Shown one piece after another: positions 26,491-34,268 of a DNA stretch of 64,000 nucleotides; the stretch's first letter is position 1, and each line of letters opens with the position of its first letter. The translations under genes were made by a program, and so were the position numbers. Source of the stretch: Mariniphaga anaerophila (GTDB lineage: Bacteria > Bacteroidota > Bacteroidia > Bacteroidales > Prolixibacteraceae); contig NZ_FQUM01000004.1 in assembly GCF_900129025.1 (NCBI RefSeq), forward strand, positions 186,001 to 250,000, read 5' to 3'. A model generated the notes under the pieces. It worked only from the letters and a program-made list of their open reading frames with translations. It ran no database searches and was not told the origin of the DNA.

Positions 26491-27714
26491 ATGAACAGAA
26501 ATATTTTTCTACCTCTTGCCGCTGCTGCCCTTTTTATGTTTTCTGAAGCCCGGGCGCAGTTTGTATTGTCGGGCGAGTTCAGGCCCCGGACTGAATTTAG
26601 CCGGGGATACAAATCACTGGCAGCCGAAGACCAGAAAATGTCGGTTACAACAGCGCAGCGAACCCGGCTAAACGCCATTTTCAATACAGAAACAATTAAA
26701 GCAAAGCTGGTTCTGCAGGATGTTCGCTACTGGGGCGGGCAACCACAACTGGTTACCAACGAAGATTTTGCCACTTCGATACACGAAGCATGGGCAGAGG
26801 TTCAACTTGCCAAAAACTTTTCAGTAAAAGCAGGCAGGCAGGAACTGGTTTACGACGACTCCCGAATGTTTGGCAATGTGGGCTGGGCACACCAGGCGCG
26901 TTCGCACGATTTGGCCCTGTTCAAAATTGAAAACGAAATTAAACTGCACCTGGGAATAGCGCACCACGAAAGCCCGGACATCACCAACAACTTTTACTAC
27001 GGGCCGGATGCATACAAAAACATGCAGTTTTTGTGGTTCAATAAAACCTGGGAGAAAACAGGACTGAGTTTATTGTTGCTGAACAACGGCGTTCCGTTAA
27101 ACATATCGGACGAAAAACAGGAAACCCGCTACAGTCAAACCCTTGGCGGAAGAGTAACCCACATGCTCAGCAATGCAACTTTTGCTGCAAACCTGTACTA
27201 CCAAACCGGGAAACACACATCAGGGGCAGATATTAGCGCTTTAAATTTTCTACTGGAGGCATCGTTAAAAAATGGCATTTCGGGCGGGTACGAATACCTT
27301 TCGGGAAACAGTCACGACAAATACGACAAAGTGTACGCATTCAATCCACTTTACGGAACCAACCACAAATTCAACGGATTTATGGACTATTTTTATGTGG
27401 GAAACCACATTAATTCTGTGGGATTGAACGACATTTACATCAGGTACAAGTACAAAAAAGACAAGCTTGGATTTGAAGGGCATTTACACTATTTTTCGTC
27501 GGCGGGGAAAATATCGGACAGCGCAAAAAAATACCTGGGGACCGAACTGGATTTGGGCGTTTCTTATGCAGTTCATCCCGGTGCGGTTATCAGTGCCGGT
27601 TGGTCGGTAATGTTTGCAGGAGAAAGCATGGAACTGCTCAAAGAAGGCAACCACGAAACAGGGCAACACTGGGGATATATCATGCTTTCTGTTACTCCTG
27701 TGTTTTTGAAGTAG
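26491..27714 (+). CDS. Outer-membrane porin of the alginate-export type, downstream of nrfHA
   Basis: This 407-residue exported barrel has a signal peptide ending near SEARAQ. Strands with alternating residues include LSGEFRPRTEFSRGYK and VKAGRQELVYDDSRMFG, the latter a signature of the alginate_export/porin-like family, and the C-terminal strand YIMLSVTPVFLK. The start chosen is the ATG at 26491; an upstream in-frame start lies inside nrfA and lacks a signal. It begins 34 bases after nrfA, so it is probably the third gene of the nrf operon. It may let nitrite or ammonium cross the outer membrane, but this is inferred from position. Confidence 0.82.
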   Translation: MNRNIFLPLAAAALFMFSEARAQFVLSGEFRPRTEFSRGYKSLAAEDQKMSVTTAQRTRLNAIFNTETIKAKLVLQDVRYWGGQPQLVTNEDFATSIHEAWAEVQLAKNFSVKAGRQELVYDDSRMFGNVGWAHQARSHDLALFKIENEIKLHLGIAHHESPDITNNFYYGPDAYKNMQFLWFNKTWEKTGLSLLLLNNGVPLNISDEKQETRYSQTLGGRVTHMLSNATFAANLYYQTGKHTSGADISALNFLLEASLKNGISGGYEYLSGNSHDKYDKVYAFNPLYGTNHKFNGFMDYFYVGNHINSVGLNDIYIRYKYKKDKLGFEGHLHYFSSAGKISDSAKKYLGTELDLGVSYAVHPGAVISAGWSVMFAGESMELLKEGNHETGQHWGYIMLSVTPVFLK

Positions 27715-27739
27715 TTGCAAGACAATAATAAACTAATCA

Positions 27740-28522
27740 ATGAAAATTTGGATATCAACATTAATCATTCTAATCTATATTCCTTTTAGCAGTAATGGAC
27801 AAGAGGAGAAATGGTTACTGAACAAAGATTCTATTTTTACATCAATATCTTCTGAACATTTTAATCTATATTCCTTAGATGGTCATCTTACCAAGAAAAT
27901 AAAGTTAGATATACTACAAAAAAGGGAATCAGCTTATCGGGAGATTTCGGATTTTTTTGAGATTGAAAAAAAATTAGTAATCAATATTTTCCTTTTTAAG
28001 AATGAACATACAAAATATACACTAACTGGTCACAAAGGTATTGGATGGGGGTTTGATAATAATATTGTAGAAGTATTTAATGATTCATTTCGTATGGATC
28101 CCTACCATGAGTTGGTGCATGTAGTTGGCTATACACTTAATAAACCTCCAGCATTGATTGATGAGGGAACAGCAGTTTATCTATCTCAGCTATACGGCAA
28201 CAAAGCCTTTTCAAAAATGATTGGCTACCCAACAAAAAGCATTAATGAAATTCTTTTATTGCTTAGCAAAAGAGAAGGATTCATAAATATCTCAGATCTA
28301 CTTTCTTATAATGAAGTTGGTAACATTTTAGCATATTGTACATCAGCATCTTTTGTCGAATTCTTAATTCAGGAATTTGGCAAGCAAAAATTTCTGGAGT
28401 TATTTAAATCATTGTCAAACGCAAATAGTGCCAAGAATAAAATAATATTCGAAAAAATCTACGGCGTAAAATTTAGTCAAATCGAGGATGAATGGACAAA
28501 CCATAAAAATGTTAGAAAATAG
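27740..28522 (+). CDS. Exported zincin-like peptidase (MA-type HExxH domain)
   Basis: This 260-residue protein has a signal peptide ending near PFSSNGQ. The metal-binding motif is HELVH (about residue 124), followed some 17 residues later by DEGTAVYLSQ, which supplies the glutamate ligand of gluzincin (peptidase MA-like) folds. It is markedly more AT-rich than its neighbours. It lies 25 bases after the nrf porin but is followed by 450 gene-free bases and a toxin-antitoxin pair. This suggests a recently gained accessory segment. Substrate is unknown. Confidence 0.8.
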   Translation: MKIWISTLIILIYIPFSSNGQEEKWLLNKDSIFTSISSEHFNLYSLDGHLTKKIKLDILQKRESAYREISDFFEIEKKLVINIFLFKNEHTKYTLTGHKGIGWGFDNNIVEVFNDSFRMDPYHELVHVVGYTLNKPPALIDEGTAVYLSQLYGNKAFSKMIGYPTKSINEILLLLSKREGFINISDLLSYNEVGNILAYCTSASFVEFLIQEFGKQKFLELFKSLSNANSAKNKIIFEKIYGVKFSQIEDEWTNHKNVRK

Positions 28523-28973
28523 AAATTACTACCGCCAACACAGTACAGATTGCATAATACATACATAGTTGTCCGCCAACTACAAATTCCCGTATCGCAG
28601 TTCAGTCCTGCCGGATATGAACACTCCCCGAAATTCGTTTCGCAGCATTCACCCGGCTTGTTGATAGCATCACGTTACTTCGAAAAATATATGCTATTCT
28701 GGAGTTTGTCAGACAAAAAACTGACGTGAAAAATTGCGTAAAAAATCCAATTTTGAAAAGGGAATTTTTGCCATTGCAACCACACGGGCATAAAAAATTA
28801 TCACATCTGTAAAATACAGAATCAAGAAAAGCAACAAGTAGCGTCTAAGCCCCAGACACACACCGAAAAACGACTAAAAACAAGCCACTTAACACACAAT
28901 GATTTCGAAGTTCAGAAAGTTGAATTTTTATAATCGTGCTAATTATTGGTATGTTTGAGAAAAAATAAAGCAA
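28523..28973. other. Gene-free stretch with repeat-like sequence
   Basis: This region of about 450 bases has no supported coding sequence. The first 60 bases carry two direct copies of CCGCCAAC (28532-28539 and 28573-28580), a word that recurs in short intergenic repeats of Bacteroidota genomes as I remember them. The last bases hold a TAnnTTTG-like element, TATGTTTG at 28950-28957, suited to the antitoxin gene. Confidence 0.4.
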
Positions 28974-29225
28974 ATGGACCGAAACACATCAATATCACTC
29001 GAAAATTATTTTGACACGTTTATTCAAGAGAGTGTTGCTAACGGACGATATAAAAGTGCAAGTGAGGTTGTTCACGCTGGATTACGGCTCTTAGAAGAAG
29101 AAGAGAGCAAAATGATTGCTTTGAAGAATGCAATTCAAGAAGGAATTGATAGTGGAATTGCATATGACTTTACCCCAAAAAAACATCTGAAATCAATAAA
29201 AGAAAAGAGAAGATCAAATGGCTAA
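28974..29225 (+). CDS. Type II antitoxin of the ParD/CC2985 family
   Basis: This 83-residue antitoxin has an N-terminal ribbon-helix-helix segment (TSISLENYFDTFIQESVANG) and the family hallmark YKSASEVVHAGLRLLEEEE. The C-terminal half is charged and likely to wrap the toxin. Its end overlaps the toxin gene by eight bases. Such pairs repress their own promoter; a TATGTTTG -7 element lies 17 bases upstream of the start. Confidence 0.93.
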   Translation: MDRNTSISLENYFDTFIQESVANGRYKSASEVVHAGLRLLEEEESKMIALKNAIQEGIDSGIAYDFTPKKHLKSIKEKRRSNG

Positions 29226-29508
29226 CTATTATCTTACCAACAAAGCGGTTGATGATTTAACTCAAATCTGGGATTACACTTATCAAAAATGGCCGGAAAG
29301 GCAGGCTGACAAATATTACAAAGAACTATTACGTGCCTGTAAAAAAATAGTAACAAATTCTGAATTAGGGAAAAAACACGTTAAAATATATCCAGACCTG
29401 TTTGGACTGCCTATAAATCGGCACATTATTTTTTTCAGAAGAATAGATCCCGATTTTGTTGAAATCACCAGGATTCTGCACGACCAAATTGATTTAAAAA
29501 CCGAATAG
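29218..29508 (+). CDS. Type II toxin of the RelE/ParE superfamily
   Basis: This 96-residue basic protein has the ParE pattern: AVDDLTQIWDYTYQKWPERQ, a central helix, then LGKKHVKIYPDLFGLPINRHIIFFR and the final strand EITRILHDQID. RelE/ParE toxins act on gyrase (ParE) or on translating ribosomes (RelE). Similarity to ParE with a ParD-type antitoxin makes gyrase the more likely target. It is coupled to the antitoxin by an eight-base overlap. Confidence 0.93.
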   Translation: MANYYLTNKAVDDLTQIWDYTYQKWPERQADKYYKELLRACKKIVTNSELGKKHVKIYPDLFGLPINRHIIFFRRIDPDFVEITRILHDQIDLKTE

Positions 29509-29553
29509 CTGAATAAAACTAAAAATTGCTGATTTAAAAATAAGTATCAATTC

Positions 29554-30789
29554 TCACCGGGTTGCTTTAACCGGCACCTGATCAAAATATTTTTTAAAAA
29601 GAGAAAACCTTTGCGATTTGGACTCGGTACGTTTTTGCCGAATAAACCCAAACCTTAACGGCGAATATTTTTCGAGTTTCTCCAGATACTCACTTGAGTA
29701 TGCGTCCGGATTCAACCCGGCCGATTCAACAATCATGGTTTCAATGCTGCGGTTCATCAGCGCCAGCATGGTTTCAGTTTTTGCGCCTTCGAAACACCGC
29801 AACTCTTCCATCGCTTTTCTTCCAAAGTGGATAGTACGGTTAACAAACGCGCCCAAGTCGGGAGTTCCCTCGACGCACGAAAACATTGTTTTTGTATTAG
29901 CCTCCGTATCTTCCTTTACATCCTGAATGTCGTCGAGCAATTGCAGATAAACACCGTAACCAAACAGCGCACGCTCCTGCTCCTGCGTGAGGCGCCCGGC
30001 CACCAGGTAACCATCTGCAAGCACCGAAGCGCCTCCTTTTTCAAAACAAATTTTTCGAATTGCAGATTTTTCGAGGCCGTTGCAGTTTATCAGGCTCAGG
30101 CTATTGGTTTGCCCCTGCTGAATTGCATAAAGACTTTTGTAAACTCCGGGAAATTCATTCCGAGGAAACTGAGTTTCAAACATTCCGACCAAACGAAACA
30201 ACTGCGATTCGGTATGCCCGGCAGGCTGCGGATTTTCCCCGTGCAACCGCCGGTTAAATCTTTTGCTGAACTCCTGTTTCTCTTTACCGGAGACAGACGG
30301 CTCGTCAAGCAGATTATCGCTGTACGGATAAATCATGCTGTACGAAAAAACCGAAGGCGTTATTTCAACGGGAAGCCCCATCATCAGTTGCAACCCGTTC
30401 ATTATCCAAACGTTTCGTATTCCCTGGTAAATATTCTCCGGAGAAAGCTCCGGGCCAAAAGTTCTGGCTTTAAAAAAGAAATCTTTGGAAACACTCTTGA
30501 AATCATCCGAAAGAATGATTTCAAGATGATCGGCTTCAAAATCGAAAACGTTCTCCAAAAAATCCCTGAATACAGGAAAAAAGGCATGACCGGGGTCGCG
30601 ATCTTTCAAAACTCGTACCTTCTCTTTCTTCGACTGAAAGCGTTTTACTTTTTCCTGAAACTCGCTGAATTTACGTTCCCTTGTTACCTGTCCCTCTTCT
30701 GAATAACGTATTTTCAGTTCCGGCAACGTCTCCGGACTCTCTTCCCAAATTCTGACAAAATGTTCAATATACGAATCTACGGCCAGCAT
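29554..30789 (-). CDS. Class I isoprenoid-synthase-fold enzyme (terpene synthase/prenyltransferase-like)
   Basis: This 411-residue, mostly helical protein has two Asp-rich motifs in the spacing of the class I isoprenoid synthase fold: DNLLDEP at residues 158-164 and DDIQDVKED at 286-294. The first is not the canonical DDxxD of chain-length prenyltransferases, so the substrate may be an existing prenyl diphosphate or another isoprenoid. The start is the ATG at 30789, preceded by an AGGA-like ribosome binding site; upstream in-frame starts add a sequence with no family features. No squalene, carotenoid or cytochrome P450 genes are nearby. The product is unknown. Confidence 0.75.
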   Translation of the reverse strand: MLAVDSYIEHFVRIWEESPETLPELKIRYSEEGQVTRERKFSEFQEKVKRFQSKKEKVRVLKDRDPGHAFFPVFRDFLENVFDFEADHLEIILSDDFKSVSKDFFFKARTFGPELSPENIYQGIRNVWIMNGLQLMMGLPVEITPSVFSYSMIYPYSDNLLDEPSVSGKEKQEFSKRFNRRLHGENPQPAGHTESQLFRLVGMFETQFPRNEFPGVYKSLYAIQQGQTNSLSLINCNGLEKSAIRKICFEKGGASVLADGYLVAGRLTQEQERALFGYGVYLQLLDDIQDVKEDTEANTKTMFSCVEGTPDLGAFVNRTIHFGRKAMEELRCFEGAKTETMLALMNRSIETMIVESAGLNPDAYSSEYLEKLEKYSPLRFGFIRQKRTESKSQRFSLFKKYFDQVPVKATR

Positions 30790-30981
30790 AATCCTGTTCT
30801 TTTTTACATGAGTAAAATTAAACAAGAATCGCATTCCCGCGCAGTTTTTTAGATAACCGGCAGAATTTTCACGACAAATGAATGATAACAATCGGAAATT
30901 CCAAACACCGAAATGGAGTTCGGAGAAACCTTTCGCTCAATCAGAAGCAAAAAAAAACGTTACTTTTTCCAACAAATACAC

Positions 30982-31692
30982 TCAGGCAATATTCGTGTAA
31001 ACGGCCTGAACATCGTCGTCGTCTTCCAGTTTGTCGAGCAATTTTTCGATTTCTTCCTGCTGCTCATCGGAATATTCAACCGGGTCGTTTGAGAAACGTT
31101 TTAACGTAGCTTTTTGTACATCAATACCCAGGTTTTCCAAAGCATGAGCCAAATCACCAAAACTGGTGTAATCTGAATGCGCATACACAATGCCATCGTG
31201 CTCTTCAATTTCGTCGAGACCGGCATCAATAAGTTCCAGTTCCAGCTCCTCCAAATCCGTTCCTTCCTTCATTTCGAATTCAAAAACAGCTTTTCTGGAG
31301 AACATGAATTCCAGCGAACCGGTTGGCACCAATCCGCCCCCTGCTTTATTGAAATAGCTTTTTACGTTGGCAACAGTGCGCGTGCTGTTATCAGTGGCAC
31401 ATTCTACAAATACCAACACGCCGTGAGGTCCTTTTCCTTCGTAGTTCACCTCGGCAAAATCGGCAGCATCTTTTCCGCTGGCGCGTTTAATGGCTGCATC
31501 GATGTTGGCTTTAGGCATGTTCTGCGATTTGGCATTCAGAATAGCAGTCCGAAGAGCTGCATTCAAGTCAGGGTCGGGTCCGGCGGCTTTTGCTGCTATT
31601 GTAATTTTCTTTGCCAGCTTCGGAAATGTCCGCGACATTTTATCCCAACGCTTTTCTTTGGCCGCTCTGCGGTATTCAAATGCTCTTCCCAT
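30982..31692 (-). CDS. yebC: YebC/PmpR family protein (TACO1-like)
   Basis: This 236-residue cytosolic protein starts [19 protein letters not shown] and contains the family segments [19 protein letters not shown] and [19 protein letters not shown]. The family was first described as transcriptional regulators. Later work on YebC/TACO1 proteins supports a role in translation of difficult sequences such as proline stretches. It is a stand-alone gene followed on the same strand by the isoprenoid enzyme gene; about 190 bases separate them. Confidence 0.95.
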   Translation of the reverse strand: MGRAFEYRRAAKEKRWDKMSRTFPKLAKKITIAAKAAGPDPDLNAALRTAILNAKSQNMPKANIDAAIKRASGKDAADFAEVNYEGKGPHGVLVFVECATDNSTRTVANVKSYFNKAGGGLVPTGSLEFMFSRKAVFEFEMKEGTDLEELELELIDAGLDEIEEHDGIVYAHSDYTSFGDLAHALENLGIDVQKATLKRFSNDPVEYSDEQQEEIEKLLDKLEDDDDVQAVYTNIA

Positions 31693-31778
31693 GACTTAAA
31701 AATATATAATTAAAAAAAACTCCGCGAAAATATAAATTTGTATCCGAAAATACGGATGATATGTCCCAGGAAATTTAT

Positions 31779-31907
31779 TCAGTTTTTAATTTTTTTGGGT
31801 TTGCACACTTTTTCTTCCTTAGTAACTTTAGCGCCACACTTTTTACATTCGAATTTTGGGTTTTCTTTATTTTTAAAATCCTTCTTTTTACAAGCTGTTT
31901 TTGACAT
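31779..31907 (-). CDS. 42-residue Lys/Cys-rich small protein (zinc-ribbon-like)
   Basis: The small protein starts MSKTACKKKDFKN and has Cys residues in FECKKCG and a later VCKP, with a very basic C-terminus. The CxxC plus further Cys pattern could bind zinc. The gene lies 7 bases after the stop of the kinase/RapZ fusion gene on the same strand, so it is probably co-transcribed. I believe similar short proteins occur in related Bacteroidota, but this is from memory and should be treated as weak support. Function unknown. Confidence 0.6.
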   Translation of the reverse strand: MSKTACKKKDFKNKENPKFECKKCGAKVTKEEKVCKPKKIKN

Positions 31908-31914
31908 TCTTTGT

Positions 31915-33342
31915 TTAAAATTGTTGTTCACGGTGAACAAGAACAACATGAACAGGAAAATTGTTTCGCAAATGGGCGGCCAATTTTTCAGCTGCATAAA
32001 CCGAGCGGTGTTGCCCTCCCGTACAGCCAAAACCTACAGACAGATGGGAAAAGCCGCGCTCCAGATATTTTTTCACTGATTGCTCTACCAGCGTTTTTAC
32101 AGGTTTCAAAAACAATTTCATTTCGGAATTTTGTTCAATAAATTGCTGAACCTTCAAATCTCGTCCGGTAAGTGTTTTGTACTCTGGATACCTGCCCGGA
32201 TTATTCAGCGCCCGGCAGTCGAAAACAAATCCGCCTCCATTTCCCGAAGGATCCGAAGGAATTCCTTTTTTATATGAAAAACTGGTAATTCTGACCGTCA
32301 GGTTACTACTCACCTGCCCTATTTCTTTTAATGTTTCTGAATGAGTTAACTGATTCAGCACATTTACCAGCTCGGGAAGCGCAACTGGGAAATTCAGCTC
32401 CGGCAGCAAGTTTTGCAGGTTATTAATTGCATAAGGAATGCTTTTCAGAAAGTGTTCCTTCTTTTCGTAAAATCCGCGAAACCCGTAGGCGCCCATCGCC
32501 TGCATAATCCGGATAAGCACAAAACCATTGAAATACGAAGCGAATTCAGGTTCGTTAACCCGAATGTATCCTTTCAGCTCGTTAATGTAATAATTGTACA
32601 AGTGTACTCTGACATCCTGCGGAATATCCGCTTTTCCATCGTACAACAGCGACGCCAAATCGTATTGTAGCGCGCCGCGCCGTCCTCCCTGGTAATCGAT
32701 AAAATACACACCGCCATCTTTCAGCATCACGTTGCGTGACTGGAAATCGCGGTAAAGGAAATAACCTGAAGGTGCAGAAAGAAGGTAATTACTGAATGTC
32801 AGAAAATCATCTTCCAGCGCCTGTTCGTCAAACGAAACTTTGGCCAGTTTTAAAAAGTAGTATTTAAAATAATTCAAATCCCACATCATCGACTGTTTAT
32901 CAAACGCTTCGCGCGGATAACAAACAGAATAGTCCACGTCTTTTCCGGCAACAATCTGAATTTTCGGCAATACTTTCAGCACTTTTCTGTACTCAGCCAC
33001 TACATTCTCCGAAAATCCTTCCGATTCGCGGACTTCCGACAGGTAGTCGAACAATGTTACATTTCCGAAGTCTTCGAGCAAATACTTTTTCAGGTCAGAA
33101 CTTACTGCAAAAACTTCGGGAACCGGCAGCCCTTTTAGCCTGAAATGGTTTGAGAACGACAGGAAAGCTGTGTTCTCCTTCACATCGGCATTAAATGCCC
33201 CCAATACTGAACGGTTGCTGTTTCCGAGGCGGCAATATTCGCGGTACGATCCCGAAGGAGGCAACATTGAAAAGGTTTCTACTTTCTCCTGAAACTGGTG
33301 CTCAAACAGCTGAATTATTTCATTCTTTTCTTCGTTTTTCAA
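31915..33342 (-). CDS. Fusion of an aminoglycoside/sugar-kinase-like domain with a RapZ C-terminal domain
   Basis: This 475-residue protein joins two domains. Residues about 10-340 are an APH/AmgK-like kinase with YRDFQSRN at 197-204 (Brenner-type catalytic loop) and the metal-binding IDYQGG at 215-220. Residues about 350-472 match the C-terminal half of RapZ, with VFDCRALNNPGRYPEYK and the hallmark GCTGGQHRS at 439-447. RapZ senses glucosamine-6-phosphate and controls the GlmS system in enterobacteria through this domain; AmgK kinases phosphorylate N-acetylmuramic acid or GlcNAc. The fusion suggests a link between amino-sugar phosphorylation and sensing. The RapZ N-terminal ATPase domain is absent. 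Specificity is inferred. Confidence 0.88.
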   Translation of the reverse strand: MKNEEKNEIIQLFEHQFQEKVETFSMLPPSGSYREYCRLGNSNRSVLGAFNADVKENTAFLSFSNHFRLKGLPVPEVFAVSSDLKKYLLEDFGNVTLFDYLSEVRESEGFSENVVAEYRKVLKVLPKIQIVAGKDVDYSVCYPREAFDKQSMMWDLNYFKYYFLKLAKVSFDEQALEDDFLTFSNYLLSAPSGYFLYRDFQSRNVMLKDGGVYFIDYQGGRRGALQYDLASLLYDGKADIPQDVRVHLYNYYINELKGYIRVNEPEFASYFNGFVLIRIMQAMGAYGFRGFYEKKEHFLKSIPYAINNLQNLLPELNFPVALPELVNVLNQLTHSETLKEIGQVSSNLTVRITSFSYKKGIPSDPSGNGGGFVFDCRALNNPGRYPEYKTLTGRDLKVQQFIEQNSEMKLFLKPVKTLVEQSVKKYLERGFSHLSVGFGCTGGQHRSVYAAEKLAAHLRNNFPVHVVLVHREQQF

Positions 33343-33391
33343 AGCTATGATTGTTGAAAGATTAAACGTATTTTTATGCTCTATTCAAAGC

Positions 33392-34117
33392 ATGATGAAT
33401 AAAACAAAAATCAAAAATATTTATTTTTTAAGGATACTCCGAATTTTTTTCGTGTTGTCGGGCATATTCTTGCTAACGGTTGTAATAATTGCATTCACCA
33501 CCCTGCCTTATTGGGGCATCCACTGGCTGGGCACCAGCAAATCGAAAATAAAAGCAGAACCACAAACCATTATTTTAATGGGTGGCGCCGGAATGCCCAG
33601 CGAAAGCAACCTGATTAGGGCGTGGTACACAGGAAATGCTGCAAAAAGTTTTCCGGATGCAAGCGTTGTTATTGCCATGCCCGGAAATCTTTCGGACAGT
33701 ACGAGCACTCCGCAGCTCATGAAAAAAGAGCTGATTTTACGCGGTGTTTCCACACAAAATATTCGTTTTGAAAACGAAGGCACAAATACGCGCTCCCAGG
33801 CGTTGAACTGCCAAAAACTGCTCGGCACCTCCCAACCGATTCTGCTGGTAACATCGCCCGACCACATGCGCAGGGCTGTGCTTAGTTTCAGTAAAGCCGG
33901 GTTCGAAAAAGTAAATGCCCTGCCGGCATTCGAAAATGCAACAGAGGCCGACCTCACTTTTTCTGACGATGCGCTCGGCGGGAAAAAAACAGTTGCCCCC
34001 GATGTGGGAGAAAGCATCCAGGTGCGCTACCAGGTCTGGAATCATTTAAAATATGAAATTACGTTTGCCCGTGAAATAGCTGCGCTGGCGTACTACAAAA
34101 TACGCGGCTGGATTTAA
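33392..34117 (+). CDS. YdcF family (DUF218) membrane protein
   Basis: This 241-residue protein has one N-terminal membrane helix (about residues 13-35) and a periplasmic-type DUF218 domain with TIILMGGAGMPSESN, the ENEGTNTRSQAL segment and LLVTSPDHMRRA. Related proteins (YdcF, SanA, ElyC) act in envelope or polysaccharide biology. I use the ATG at 33392 (another directly follows); an in-frame ATG at 33347 lies close to the divergent gene and adds a weak extension. The gene diverges from the kinase/RapZ fusion with about 50 bases between starts. Confidence 0.85.
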   Translation: MMNKTKIKNIYFLRILRIFFVLSGIFLLTVVIIAFTTLPYWGIHWLGTSKSKIKAEPQTIILMGGAGMPSESNLIRAWYTGNAAKSFPDASVVIAMPGNLSDSTSTPQLMKKELILRGVSTQNIRFENEGTNTRSQALNCQKLLGTSQPILLVTSPDHMRRAVLSFSKAGFEKVNALPAFENATEADLTFSDDALGGKKTVAPDVGESIQVRYQVWNHLKYEITFAREIAALAYYKIRGWI

Positions 34118-34268
34118 GCACCAACAAATTCTGCTTGGCAACAAAAGCCTGAAATCTCTGTTCACACAAACAGGCCTGCACCAACGTAATCAGATTATTA
34201 AGAAACAATTAATTGAGTTGCACCAATTGAGCGAAACTCCTATTTTTACGGAACTAAAAACGAACCTT

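Noticed and set aside
29827-30702. A 291-codon plus-strand frame opposite the isoprenoid-synthase-like gene
   Set aside because: The minus-strand protein has family motifs; the plus-strand product is basic and featureless, so it is a shadow frame.
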